Position numbers and translations under genes: made by a program. Positions 7,495-15,307 of a stretch of 22,219 bases of DNA are shown here, in pieces. Each line of letters opens with the position of its first letter. The first letter of the stretch is position 1. The DNA is from JBFXAN01 sp050184225. Its GTDB lineage: Bacteria; Chloroflexota; Dehalococcoidia; CAUJGQ01. The DNA lies in contig JBFXAN010000107.1 of NCBI GenBank assembly GCA_050184225.1, positions 1 to 22,219 on the forward strand, read 5' to 3'. The notes under the pieces are model-generated. The model saw only the letters and a list, made by a program, of their open reading frames with translations. It was not told the origin of the DNA and made no database searches.

Positions 7495-8625
7495 CAGGAG
7501 ATCGTCTGCCCACTTGTCCAGTGATGCCTTATAGGGAAGTCGCAGGCCCGTGCCGGCGAAGACATCGCGCAGGTATTTGGCGGCGAGGCTGTTGGCGGCG
7601 AGCGCGCTGCCACTGCCCAGGGAAAAGAGGGTCGCGGCCAGTGTCACGCACTCCTGGGTCACATGTGTCTTCACTCGGAGCGTGCGCGCGCTGTATGCAG
7701 GGGTCGTCGCCGTGCCGCCGTGCCGCGCCGTGTCGAGGAGATAGGCCCGTGACGCCTCATAGCGGGCGGTGAGCGATGCCAGCTCGGAGCGTGCACCGGG
7801 ACCCAGCGCCGATGCGCGTTCGAGCAGGGGCATGAGCAGCCCGCGAACGCAGCCGAGCGCCACGGCGGTGAAACTGAGCCGCCACCAGAAATCGGGGATC
7901 GGCGCTGTGGCAAATCCGGGGAAGCCGACCAGACCCATGGCCGGTGCGTCCCGCAGTTCAAAGGAGTTGCTGGCCGTCTCCGACATGCCGAAGCTGTTCC
8001 AGTCGTCATTCCAGTGGACGCCCTCTCCCGCCGTCGGCAGGTAGAAGAACTCGACCTGGCTGGCATCGGGCAGCAGCCCGTCGGGCAGGCGGGCCGTTGA
8101 GAAAAGCCAATCAGAGTTGGTCCCCCAGGAGCCGAACACCTTTCGTCCGGTCAGCCGCCAGACGCCGTCCCGGCGCTCGGCCTGCGTTTGCGATTCCTGG
8201 ATCACGACAATGCCCGGCTCGCTGTTGCCGGCGGCGAAGACGCGTCCGGCCCGCGACTCTTCGAACACCCATGCCCGCTGCTCCTGGTAGTTCGCCCGGT
8301 GTACATCGGGTACGTCGTCGGCCGGATAGAGGTAGATCGCGTCGAAGCCGGCAGGCATCGTCAGCAACAGGGCGGTCGCGGGCGAGCCGGATGCCAGTTC
8401 CTCGATCACGGCGCAATAGGTCTCAAGCGATTGGCCGAGGCCGCCGGACTCAGCCGGAACGGCCAGCAGCAGAAAGCCGGCAGCTTTGAGGTCGGCGATG
8501 TTCTCGTGCGGGAAACTGACGGTTCCGGCGGCGACTTCATCCGCCAGACGACCGCGGAAGCGATCGGCCAATTCGCACGCCTGGGCGATGCATGCTGTTG
8601 CGGTGGGTAGGGCAGAACTGCTCAT
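7492..8625 (-). CDS. Acyl-CoA dehydrogenase-fold flavoprotein
   Basis: A 377-residue cytoplasmic protein with the three-part acyl-CoA dehydrogenase fold: an N-terminal helical part with ENIADLKAAGFLLLAVPAESGG and a YCAVIEELASGSPA stretch, a middle beta part with AAGNSEPG and WRLTGRKVFGSWGTNSDWLF, and a C-terminal four-helix part. It is FAD- or FMN-dependent by family. The usual C-terminal catalytic Glu segment is not recognisable, so it may belong to the DszC/HsaA-like reduced-flavin monooxygenases rather than true dehydrogenases (inference). The start at 8625 is preferred over ATG 8652 because AGGAG lies 7 nt before it. It lies 115 nt after the MarR gene, so MarR probably controls it. Its stop codon lies in the heptamer repeat. 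Confidence 0.8.
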   Translation of the reverse strand: MSSSALPTATACIAQACELADRFRGRLADEVAAGTVSFPHENIADLKAAGFLLLAVPAESGGLGQSLETYCAVIEELASGSPATALLLTMPAGFDAIYLYPADDVPDVHRANYQEQRAWVFEESRAGRVFAAGNSEPGIVVIQESQTQAERRDGVWRLTGRKVFGSWGTNSDWLFSTARLPDGLLPDASQVEFFYLPTAGEGVHWNDDWNSFGMSETASNSFELRDAPAMGLVGFPGFATAPIPDFWWRLSFTAVALGCVRGLLMPLLERASALGPGARSELASLTARYEASRAYLLDTARHGGTATTPAYSARTLRVKTHVTQECVTLAATLFSLGSGSALAANSLAAKYLRDVFAGTGLRLPYKASLDKWADDLL

Positions 8626-8740
8626 CGAACTGCTCCTCATCACGGGCGTCAACTGGACGTCATCGCTCGCCTGTGAGGATGAGGATACGACGAGACTGCT
8701 GCATTGTTCTGTGTGCGAGCGTCACGCCGTCCGCGGAGGA

Positions 8741-9199
8741 TCACGCCAACGCGTGACTCGCGTCCGGTACCGCGATCATCCGCGCCATCAGCGAACGAAG
8801 CCCCGTGCCCAGTGCCTCGAGGTCGTCGGCAGGCATCTCCGCCAGCCGGGCGCGGACCCGCGCAGCGCCCGCCGCTTGCAGCCCGTCCAGGAATCGCTCG
8901 CCATCTTCGGTAAGCACGACCCGAACCACCCGCCGGTCATGCGGATCGCTGGTTCGCGCGACCCACCTCTGTTGCTCCAGCCGGTCGAGGATGCCGGTGA
9001 CGTTCGGCGGCGACACGCTCATCTGCTGGGCAAGCGAGGAGACGGGCGCGCTTCCGTGGAGACCGAGCAGCATCAGCACCTTCATCTGGGGCATGGTCAC
9101 GTCGAGCTTCGCCCACTCTTCCGCGCCACGGAGAAATGCGGCGAATAGTGCGGCCGAGATCAACGACACGACCTCGTCAACCTGATCCTCGTCGGGCAT
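8741..9199 (-). CDS. MarR family transcriptional regulator
   Basis: A 152-residue winged-helix protein of normal MarR size. The helix-turn-helix and wing are visible as HGSAPVSSLAQQMSVSPPNV, then TGILDRLEQQRWVARTSDP and the wing motif DPHDRRVVRVVLTEDG (D-x-R-x-x-x-V-x-L-T). The flanking helices would form the dimer interface. MarR proteins usually repress their own promoter and a neighbouring gene until a small aromatic or other ligand binds; the likely target here is the flavoprotein gene 115 nt downstream. The frame is open to 9277, but the ATG at 9199 has GGGAG 9 nt upstream, while the ATG at 9235 has none. No clear operator palindrome was found upstream. Confidence 0.9.
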   Translation of the reverse strand: MPDEDQVDEVVSLISAALFAAFLRGAEEWAKLDVTMPQMKVLMLLGLHGSAPVSSLAQQMSVSPPNVTGILDRLEQQRWVARTSDPHDRRVVRVVLTEDGERFLDGLQAAGAARVRARLAEMPADDLEALGTGLRSLMARMIAVPDASHALA

Positions 9200-9635
9200 T
9201 CGTTCATCTCCCGTTCGGAAAGGATCGCTTTCCATTCGGTACAATACTACGACGTGCGACCATTGGCTATACGACAAAGGTTACGATATGGTGAACAATT
9301 GCCGGTGACATACACAATGACGGATGAGCGATACGTTTCACTTGTGTCGTGCCCGAATCTTCGCTACTTGGATAACACATTGCTACATGCCCCAGCTTCT
9401 TTGAAGAACCGTATTGCCAATGTGGAGACGTCTCTGTCAGCACGTTCAGCGTGTGCCGGCCATAGCCGGCTGCCTGGTCCGCGAGCCATAACAAGTTCAG
9501 TACATACTCCCATCGATTGGATCTGACATTTGTGAAGTGTGATACAGTCGGATGTGGTCGCAATCACGGCGCGACTCATTGCTCCCGAAGTATGTACCGG
9601 GTTGATTGTGTGACACCGGTGTATGGTGACGGAGT
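9200..9635. other. Gene-free, lower-GC stretch between marR and the riboswitch
   Basis: About 435 nt, visibly richer in A/T than its surroundings, between divergent genes. Short open frames exist on both strands (for example 9267-9563 minus and 9254-9526 plus), but none has a recognisable domain or a good ribosome site. A hairpin with GCCGGC arms is at 9455-9470. A possible plus-strand promoter is TTGGAT (9517-9522), 18 nt, GATACA (9541-9546), about 90 nt before the riboswitch; this is weak. The marR promoter must also be here. Confidence 0.5.
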
Positions 9636-9754
9636 TGATCGCCGAACCTCGGGCATATCCGGGGGCGGGGGACCCAGCGCATGGGGTGAATCCCGGGTAT
9701 CCGGGACGGGCGTGCCCCTGGCCCGAACCCGTCAGCTAACCTCGTAGGCGTCCA
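9636..9754 (+). ncRNA. Cyclic di-AMP riboswitch (ydaO/yuaA class)
   Basis: The conserved blocks of the ydaO-yuaA riboswitch appear in order: GCCGAACCTC (9641-9650), GCGGGGGACCCA (9665-9676), GGGGTGAATCC (9683-9693), the GGGC/GCCC stem (9708-9711 with 9721-9724), and the diagnostic CCCGAACCCGTCAGC and TAACCTCGTAGGCG at the 3' end (9722-9750). The closing helix pairs CGCC (9640-9643) with GGCG (9747-9750). This class binds c-di-AMP, generally turning off cell-wall and ion-transport genes when the messenger is high. A short hairpin (9775-9792) follows but has no T-run, so the switching mechanism is not clear. The next gene, 108 nt on, is a membrane glycosyltransferase. Confidence 0.93.
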
Positions 9755-9862
9755 GCGGGCTATCTCAACACATCCGGCCGCACGACCGGCCGACGGTGAG
9801 GGATTGCCACGCCAGAGCACGACGTTGCCGCCTATCCACCCGCTGCCCAGTACACGGCCACG

Positions 9863-11587
9863 GTGAGCGCTGCTGACCTTGGTCATCCGGATCGCTTGAG
9901 CAGCTGGCACTCCATCTACGAGCGCCACCTCCCGCACTATCCACCACAAGAAGCGCGCGCGCGGCGCCGCGCGGCCGGACTTGATCCGGTCTGGCCTCTG
10001 TCGGATGAGGCCAGACCGGCGACCCCGATGCCCTGGCCGCCGAAGCCGGCGGAACTGCACGGCTGGCTGTCGACGGAGACGGCCAGGGGCCGCATCTTCC
10101 AGCGATGTCTGGAGATTGTTCCCGGCGCCCTCACCTGGTTACTGGTGACGGCGCCGCTCTGGGGGGCGCTGTTCCTGCCGCTGCCACTGGCGATCGGCGT
10201 GCTCGCATTCGACCTATTCTGGTTCTACCTCTCGTCCTCAACAGCCTGGCGGGCGTGGCGCGGTTATCGCGCGATGCGCCGCGATGAACAGGTGGATTGG
10301 CAGCACCTCTACCGGATCGCCGACACGGCGCAACGAGCCTTCGTTGCTTGGGACGATGTTCGTCATATCGTCATCATCCCGACCTACAAGGAACCGATCG
10401 ACATCCTTCGGCGCACGCTGCAATCGCTCGCCGTCCAGGATGTTTCCTCCCAGTTGGTGGTCGTTCTGGCGATGGAGGAGCGGGAGGCGGAAGCGCCGCT
10501 GAAGTCGCGGATCCTCGAGCGGGAATTCGCGGGCCGGTTTGATGCGATCCGGACGACCTTCCATCCGGCGGGGCTGCCCGGCGAAGTCGTGGGCAAGTCA
10601 TCAAACGAGAACTTCGCCGCCCGCGAAACCAAGCGCTGGCTGGTCGATCAGCGTCACCACTCGATCAAGAGGGTGACCATTACCAGTTGTGACGCGGATA
10701 CGGTCTTTCATCCGTCCTATTACAGTTGCCTGACCTATAAGTTCTGCACCGACGAACACCGCTATCGGCGCTTCTGGCAGTCGCCGATCCTGCTCACCAA
10801 CAATATCTGGCGGACGCCCGCACCGCTGCGCGTGGGCAGCTCGCTCTCCGGCGTGCACATCCTGTCGAATCTGGTCAAGGAAGACCGGATGATCTTCCCG
10901 CAATCGACGTATAGCCTCAGCCTGCAACTGGCGCATGACGTCGGCTACTGGGATCCCGATGTGATCCCGGAAGACTGGCACATGTTCCTCAAGTGCTTTT
11001 TTACGACGAGCGGCGCCGTCGAGGTCGAGCCGATCTTTCTTCCCACGGGGAACGATGCGGTGCATGCCGGCGGCTGGTGGCCCAGCATCGTCATGACCTA
11101 TGTCCAGCACAAGCGCCACGCCTGGGGCGCATCCGACATTCCCTATGCGATTCGACAAAGTCTCGCCCACCGCGAGATAAGCGTGAAGCGGCGGCTGCGG
11201 CGGGTGGTCGCGCTCAGCTCCAATCACCTCCTCTGGGCGACGCACTGGTTCATCCTTAGCGTCGGCTGGATCCTGCCGATCGGGTTGGCCCACCTGCTTG
11301 GAACGAACTCGCAGTATGAAACCTTGCATTGGATCGCCCGGATGGCGCTGACCCTCTGCCTGATTCCCTATATCGTGATGATCACGATCGACGCCCGCCT
11401 CCGGCCGCCCAAGCCGGAGAACTGGACGCCGTTCAAGAGCGTGCTCAACTTCTTCATGTGGTTCTGCCTGCCGGTGACGTCCTTCATCACCTCGACCGTG
11501 CCGGCGCTCGACGCGCAAACCCGCTTGATGCTGGGCAAGCGGCTGGAGTACCGGGTGACGGATAAGGCAAGCGAGGGGAATACCTAA
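9863..11587 (+). CDS. Membrane glycosyltransferase, family 2
   Basis: A 574-residue inner-membrane enzyme. Two hydrophobic segments (about 88-130) precede a cytoplasmic GT-A domain: VIIPTYKEPIDILRRTLQSL, the Asp-x-Asp metal/UDP site CDAD (277-279), an ED catalytic pair (370-371) in PEDWHMFLK, and QHKRHAWG (415-422), equivalent to the Q-x-x-R-W acceptor motif of processive beta-glycosyltransferases. At least three hydrophobic segments follow (about 455-540). The layout resembles cellulose/hyaluronan synthase-like enzymes without a PilZ domain, so it may make an envelope polysaccharide (inference). The start is GTG with no Shine-Dalgarno; other in-frame starts are poor. It is preceded by the c-di-AMP riboswitch, the probable control. 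The TAA stop is part of the repeat that follows. Confidence 0.85.
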   Translation: MSAADLGHPDRLSSWHSIYERHLPHYPPQEARARRRAAGLDPVWPLSDEARPATPMPWPPKPAELHGWLSTETARGRIFQRCLEIVPGALTWLLVTAPLWGALFLPLPLAIGVLAFDLFWFYLSSSTAWRAWRGYRAMRRDEQVDWQHLYRIADTAQRAFVAWDDVRHIVIIPTYKEPIDILRRTLQSLAVQDVSSQLVVVLAMEEREAEAPLKSRILEREFAGRFDAIRTTFHPAGLPGEVVGKSSNENFAARETKRWLVDQRHHSIKRVTITSCDADTVFHPSYYSCLTYKFCTDEHRYRRFWQSPILLTNNIWRTPAPLRVGSSLSGVHILSNLVKEDRMIFPQSTYSLSLQLAHDVGYWDPDVIPEDWHMFLKCFFTTSGAVEVEPIFLPTGNDAVHAGGWWPSIVMTYVQHKRHAWGASDIPYAIRQSLAHREISVKRRLRRVVALSSNHLLWATHWFILSVGWILPIGLAHLLGTNSQYETLHWIARMALTLCLIPYIVMITIDARLRPPKPENWTPFKSVLNFFMWFCLPVTSFITSTVPALDAQTRLMLGKRLEYRVTDKASEGNT

Positions 11588-11738
11588 CCCCCCGACCCCC
11601 TTCCCTCGCAGGGAAGGGGGCGTCCTGGTTTACCGTGGTGGAACGAGGATCGTCGGTGTCGCCCAACGAGCTACTGGCACCCTCGGTAGAATGAGGCACC
11701 CCCTTCCCTGCGAGGGAAGGGGGTCGGGGGGTTAGGTA
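11581..11738. repeat. BIME-like element: perfect 40-bp inverted arms, each with an inner palindrome
   Basis: The arms 11581-11620 and 11699-11738 are perfect 40-bp inverted copies around a 78-nt spacer. Each arm also contains its own hairpin: CCCCCTTCCCT, a 3-nt loop, and the complement. Outer bases TACCTAACCC supply the TAA stop (11585-11587) of the glycosyltransferase gene. No target-site duplication is evident and no transposase gene is present. Two inverted palindromic units with a short spacer are the layout of paired REP elements. It may also end or protect the glycosyltransferase transcript. Confidence 0.93.
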
Positions 11739-11815
11739 GATCCCTGACAGACCCCACACAAACCAGAGTGCGATAATCCCTCCTGTAACGCTGGCAGCAG
11801 GGGGCTGATTGACTG

Positions 11816-12607
11816 ATGTCGCACGAACAACTCCGCAACAACCGAGACGGCCTCAACCTGCTGTTCATTGGTTCAAGCAATGCGTTTGCCGAAACCGGCT
11901 GCTGGAGCGGTTTTCTCCTCAATGATCGCTATCTCTTCGATGCGCCGCCCAGCGCTTTGTATGGCCTGAAACATGCAGGCGCCAGCCTGGACGCCCTCGA
12001 TGTCATTTTGATCTCACACTTCCATGGCGATCACTTCTTCGGCGTTCCCTTCCTGCTGCTCGAGTACGCCTACGCCACGGGCGCATTCGGGCGCACGTCG
12101 CCGCGGACGCGCGACCTGACGTTCGTCGGCCCGCCGGGGATCGAGGAGAAGGTCGAGAGCCTGACCGCACTCGCCTATCCCAACCTCGCCGGCCGCGATC
12201 TGGGATTCAAGCGCATCTATGTGGAGATGGAGCCGGGCTGCGCGAAGGAGGTCGCCGGACTGCGGATCGAGGCGGAGCAGATGAACCACGCCACCGACTC
12301 ACTGCCGCTCTGTCTCGGCTATCGCGTCGAATCCGGCGGCCGCCGGCTCGCCTATACGGGCGATACCGCTTGGACCGATGCGCTGCTAGAGCTGGGCGAT
12401 CACGTCGATCTGTTCGTCACGGACTGCACTTATCCGACGGGATTCGACCTTCCCGAACATCTCTCCCTTGACGAGGTCGGGGTGCTGCGAGAGAAACTAG
12501 ACGAGACGACATCGATCATTCTCACGCACCTTGGCCATGGCGAGCAGCCGGTGGGCCTCTCCCGCACCTATCGCGCATCGGACCTGATGCGTTTCACCCT
12601 ACCCTGA
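11816..12607 (+). CDS. Metallo-beta-lactamase-fold hydrolase (RNase Z/YhfI-like)
   Basis: A 263-residue single-domain hydrolase with a complete two-metal site: HFHGDH (68-73, the H-x-H-x-D-H motif), a His near 159 (MNHATDS), Asp183 in YTGDT, and His238/His241 in LTHLGH. The opening LLFIGSSNAFAETGC and the overall size resemble the RNase Z-like branch of the superfamily; the exosite arm of true tRNase Z is not evident, so tRNA processing is not claimed. No signal peptide, so it is cytoplasmic. The ATG at 11816 has only a weak purine-rich stretch upstream. It is 77 nt after the BIME-like repeat and appears to be transcribed alone. Substrate unknown. Confidence 0.88.
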   Translation: MSHEQLRNNRDGLNLLFIGSSNAFAETGCWSGFLLNDRYLFDAPPSALYGLKHAGASLDALDVILISHFHGDHFFGVPFLLLEYAYATGAFGRTSPRTRDLTFVGPPGIEEKVESLTALAYPNLAGRDLGFKRIYVEMEPGCAKEVAGLRIEAEQMNHATDSLPLCLGYRVESGGRRLAYTGDTAWTDALLELGDHVDLFVTDCTYPTGFDLPEHLSLDEVGVLREKLDETTSIILTHLGHGEQPVGLSRTYRASDLMRFTLP

Positions 12608-12786
12608 CGTCGTCCCTCCGCCCGGCGTCCCGGTGCAGCCCACCCCGCCACCGGCGTGTGCCGGCACCGCAGACCTCATCCACCCTCTCGCTGGCGGCGT
12701 AGTTTTCGCCGGCGGGCCACCCGACCGCCCCGCGAGTCTATGGCCGCTGATGCTCGATGTCGATCCCTCGGCCCTGGGAGGCGCCC

Positions 12787-13857
12787 ATGTTCGAAGGATC
12801 TCCGTCCATCTGGCAAGTCGCCGTTGCCGTCGCCTTGATCGCATTCGGGTGTATCGCCGGCTTCATCGCCGACCGCATCCTCGCCAAGCGGCTGGCGAGG
12901 ATCCCGATCATCCTTCGCTGGGCGCCGAATCGTATCCTCTTCGGTGCCTTGCGCGGGGCTGTCTTTGTTTGGTCAACGCTCGTCGGCGTGCGCGCCGCCA
13001 TGCTCGTGATTCCGCTCGAACCCCGTTTCGACGCGATCGCGAAAGACTTCATGCTCGCCATCGTCCTCCTGCTGGCGACGGTCGTGCTGGCGCGGATCAC
13101 GGTCGGCTTCGTGACGTATTACGCCAACCGCGCCGATGGTGTCGCCGCCTCGACCTCGATCTTCGCCAACATCGCCCGCATCCTGGTCCTCTCGATTGGA
13201 GTCCTGATCGTCCTCCAATCGCTCGGCATCTCGATCACACCGGCGCTGGCTGCCCTCGGCGTCGGCGGTCTGGCTGTCGCCCTTGCACTGCAGGACACGC
13301 TGTCGAACATCTTCGCCGGCCTGCACATCATCGCCTCGAACCAGGTCCAATCCGGCGACTACGTACGGCTCTCCCCCAACGAGGCCGGATTCGTGACGGA
13401 CATCAACTGGCGCAACACGACGATCCGCAGCCTCGACAACAACATGGTGATCGTCCCCAACGCCCGGCTGGCATCCTCGGTCGTCACGAACTACGGCCAG
13501 CCCGAGCCGGAGATGGCGGTGCTGGTGGAGGTCGGCGTCAGCTATGACTGTGACCTGGATCATGTCGAGCGCGTGACGATCGACGTGGCACGTGATGTCA
13601 ATCAAGACATCGAAGGCGGCGTCCCCACCTTCGACCCATTCATCCGCTATCACACCTTTGGCCCGTACCGGATCGACTACACCGTGATCCTGCGGGCGCA
13701 GCAGTTCACCGACCAGTTCCTCCTCAAGCACGAGTTTGTGAAGCGCCTGCACCGACGGTTCCAGGCGGAGGGCATCCGCATCCCCTTCCCGGTTTCGACG
13801 GTGCAGATGGAAGAGTCGACGGAATGGTGGCGATCGGCGGCCGGCGCCGGACGGTGA
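12787..13857 (+). CDS. Small-conductance mechanosensitive channel (MscS family)
   Basis: Inner-membrane channel that opens under membrane tension to release solutes after hypo-osmotic shock. The 356-residue protein has an N-terminal hydrophobic anchor, further membrane segments at about 55-75, 85-110 and 125-145, and the pore-lining TM3 rich in Gly and Ala (LAALGVGGLAVALALQDTL, about 154-172), which is the MscS hallmark. The cytoplasmic beta domain (GDYVRLSPNEAGFVTDINWR, then NNMVIVPNARLAS) and the alpha/beta C-terminus follow. The ATG at 12787 is fixed by GGGAGG with 5-nt spacing; the earlier ATG at 12757 lacks one. The 179 nt upstream hold no gene. It shares an osmotic theme with the c-di-AMP riboswitch 3 kb upstream (inference). 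Confidence 0.94.
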   Translation: MFEGSPSIWQVAVAVALIAFGCIAGFIADRILAKRLARIPIILRWAPNRILFGALRGAVFVWSTLVGVRAAMLVIPLEPRFDAIAKDFMLAIVLLLATVVLARITVGFVTYYANRADGVAASTSIFANIARILVLSIGVLIVLQSLGISITPALAALGVGGLAVALALQDTLSNIFAGLHIIASNQVQSGDYVRLSPNEAGFVTDINWRNTTIRSLDNNMVIVPNARLASSVVTNYGQPEPEMAVLVEVGVSYDCDLDHVERVTIDVARDVNQDIEGGVPTFDPFIRYHTFGPYRIDYTVILRAQQFTDQFLLKHEFVKRLHRRFQAEGIRIPFPVSTVQMEESTEWWRSAAGAGR

Positions 13858-13933
13858 CGATGTCAATCAAGCGTCGTCGCGAATGCTGCTAGCATGAGGG
13901 CAGGCACGTGACCAGCAGCCGAAGGACGCCACC

Positions 13934-15145
13934 ATGAATCCGCGCATCTACCTCGACCACGCCGCCACCACCCCCGTTGACCCGCGGGTTGTGGAGACGA
14001 TGCTGCCCTACTGGACGGAGTACTGGGGGAACCCCTCCAGCATCTACCAGGAGGCGCAGGAGGCGCGGAAGGGGCTGGACACGGCCCGCCGCACGATCGC
14101 TGAAATCCTTGGTGCGAAGCCGCAGGAGATCGTCTTCACCGGCGGCGGCAGTGAGGCCGACAATCTGGCGGTGCGCGGTGCGGCGCTGGCATCACGCCGC
14201 CGCGGTGACCACATCATCACCAGCCAGATCGAGCATCACGCCGTGCTCCACACCGTCCAGCAGCTCGAACGCGACGGCTTCCAGGCGACCTATCTGCCGG
14301 TGGATGGCGAGGGCTTCATCGACCTGGAGGCGCTGGAACGCGCCGTCACCGACCGGACCACCGTGGTGAGCATCATGCTCGCCAACAACGAAGTGGGCAC
14401 GATCCAGCCGATCGCCGAGATCGCTCGCATCGTCAAGGCGCGCAACCCGAAGGTGATCGTGCACACCGACGCGGTGCAGGCGGCCGGTGCCCTCGACCTC
14501 AACGTCGATCAACTCGGCGTCGATCTGCTCAGCATCGCCGCGCACAAGGTCTACGGTCCCAAGGGGGTCGGTGCCCTCTATGTCCGCCGGCGGACACCGC
14601 TGCAGCCGCTGATCCTCGGCGGCTCCCAGGAGAAGGACCGGCGCGCCGGCACCGAGAACGTCGCCGGTGCGGTCGGATTCGCCACGGCGCTCACCCTTGC
14701 TTATGACGAGTTCGACGCACGCAACGCCCACAGCCGCGCCCTGCGCGACCGGCTGCTCGCGGAGATCCCGGCCCGCATCCCTTACACCCGCGTCAATGGC
14801 CCGCGCGATCCCACCCGGCGGATCAGCAACAACGTCAACGTCTGCTTCCAGTTTGTCGAGGGAGAAGCGGTGTTGCTGGCGCTGGACATGAACGGTGTCG
14901 CCGCGTCAAGCGGATCGGCCTGCACCTCCGGCTCGCTCGAACCATCGCACGTCCTCACCGCGATGGCCGTCCCCGACGAGATCGCCCGCAGCTCCCTCCG
15001 CCTCTCCGTCGGCCGGGACAACACGCCGGACCAGATCGAGCACGTCCTCGCCGTCCTCCCCAAATTCGTCGAACGCCTCCGCAGCCTCTCCCCGATCAAC
15101 GCGACAACCCCCTCGGTCGAGCTGCTCGCCGGCCGGCGTGACTGA
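13934..15145 (+). CDS. Cysteine desulfurase (NifS/IscS family)
   Basis: A PLP enzyme that takes sulfur from cysteine to make a protein persulfide for iron-sulfur clusters and thiolated tRNA. The 403-residue protein opens with IYLDHAATTPVDPRV, has FTGGGSEADNLA and IEHHAVLH for cofactor binding, the PLP Lys205 in AAHKVYGPKGVG, the RAGTENVAGAVG motif, and the catalytic Cys330 in SSGSACTSGSLEPSHVL, a class I (IscS/NifS) active-site loop. The start has GAAGGA 7 nt upstream. No iscU, iscR, mnmA or suf gene is next to it; the nearest downstream gene encodes the iron-sulfur protein NuoB, which may be coincidence. Class I is firm; iscS versus nifS cannot be told. Confidence 0.95.
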   Translation: MNPRIYLDHAATTPVDPRVVETMLPYWTEYWGNPSSIYQEAQEARKGLDTARRTIAEILGAKPQEIVFTGGGSEADNLAVRGAALASRRRGDHIITSQIEHHAVLHTVQQLERDGFQATYLPVDGEGFIDLEALERAVTDRTTVVSIMLANNEVGTIQPIAEIARIVKARNPKVIVHTDAVQAAGALDLNVDQLGVDLLSIAAHKVYGPKGVGALYVRRRTPLQPLILGGSQEKDRRAGTENVAGAVGFATALTLAYDEFDARNAHSRALRDRLLAEIPARIPYTRVNGPRDPTRRISNNVNVCFQFVEGEAVLLALDMNGVAASSGSACTSGSLEPSHVLTAMAVPDEIARSSLRLSVGRDNTPDQIEHVLAVLPKFVERLRSLSPINATTPSVELLAGRRD

Positions 15146-15150
15146 CCGAT

Positions 15151-15252
15151 TTGAACCGCAGAGGCGCAGAGGCGCAGAGAGTCTATGAGTGAAATGGTGA
15201 ATCGCAACCTCACCACCCAAAAACTCTGCGCTTCTGCGTCTCTGCGGTTCAA
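15151..15252. repeat. Inverted repeat of CGCAGAGG-type octamers
   Basis: Two 29-bp arms (15151-15179 and 15224-15252) are complementary at 27 positions around 44 nt. Inside each arm the unit CGCAGAGG repeats with an 8-bp period, framed by TTGAAC at the outer end. It begins 5 nt after the cysteine desulfurase stop, and its right arm ends 5 nt before a candidate -10 hexamer for nuoB. Similar strings are common in Chloroflexota and other draft genomes as I remember them. Confidence 0.9.
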
Positions 15253-15263
15253 TCCGCTATACT
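15235..15263 (+). promoter_or_regulatory. Possible nuoB promoter at the edge of the repeat
   Basis: TATACT at 15258-15263 is a good -10, 45 nt before the nuoB ATG. At 17-nt spacing the -35 region (15235-15240, TGCGTC) is poor and falls inside the repeat arm. If real, repeat sequence replaced or forms part of the promoter. Confidence 0.35.
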
Positions 15264-15307
15264 GCATTCGAGAGAGAATTCACGAGCGTACGCGCGAGGA
15301 TGGCGCT

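Noticed and set aside
9267..9563. A 98-codon minus-strand frame upstream of marR
   Set aside because: It reads somewhat like protein but has no domain, no clear ribosome site, and competes with another frame on the plus strand.
9775..9792. Rho-independent terminator as the riboswitch switch
   Set aside because: The stem is only 6 bp and no T-run follows, so termination control cannot be claimed.
10601..11518. A 305-codon minus-strand frame antisense to the glycosyltransferase
   Set aside because: No recognisable domain and a composition typical of antisense frames in high-GC DNA.
12633..13547. A 304-codon plus-strand frame overlapping the MscS gene
   Set aside because: Arg/Pro/His-rich shadow frame. 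The MscS frame has the domain and the strong Shine-Dalgarno.
15185..15307. N-terminal extension of NuoB by 41 residues
   Set aside because: It reads through the CGCAGAGG repeat; the ATG at 15308 has a good ribosome site and fits family length.
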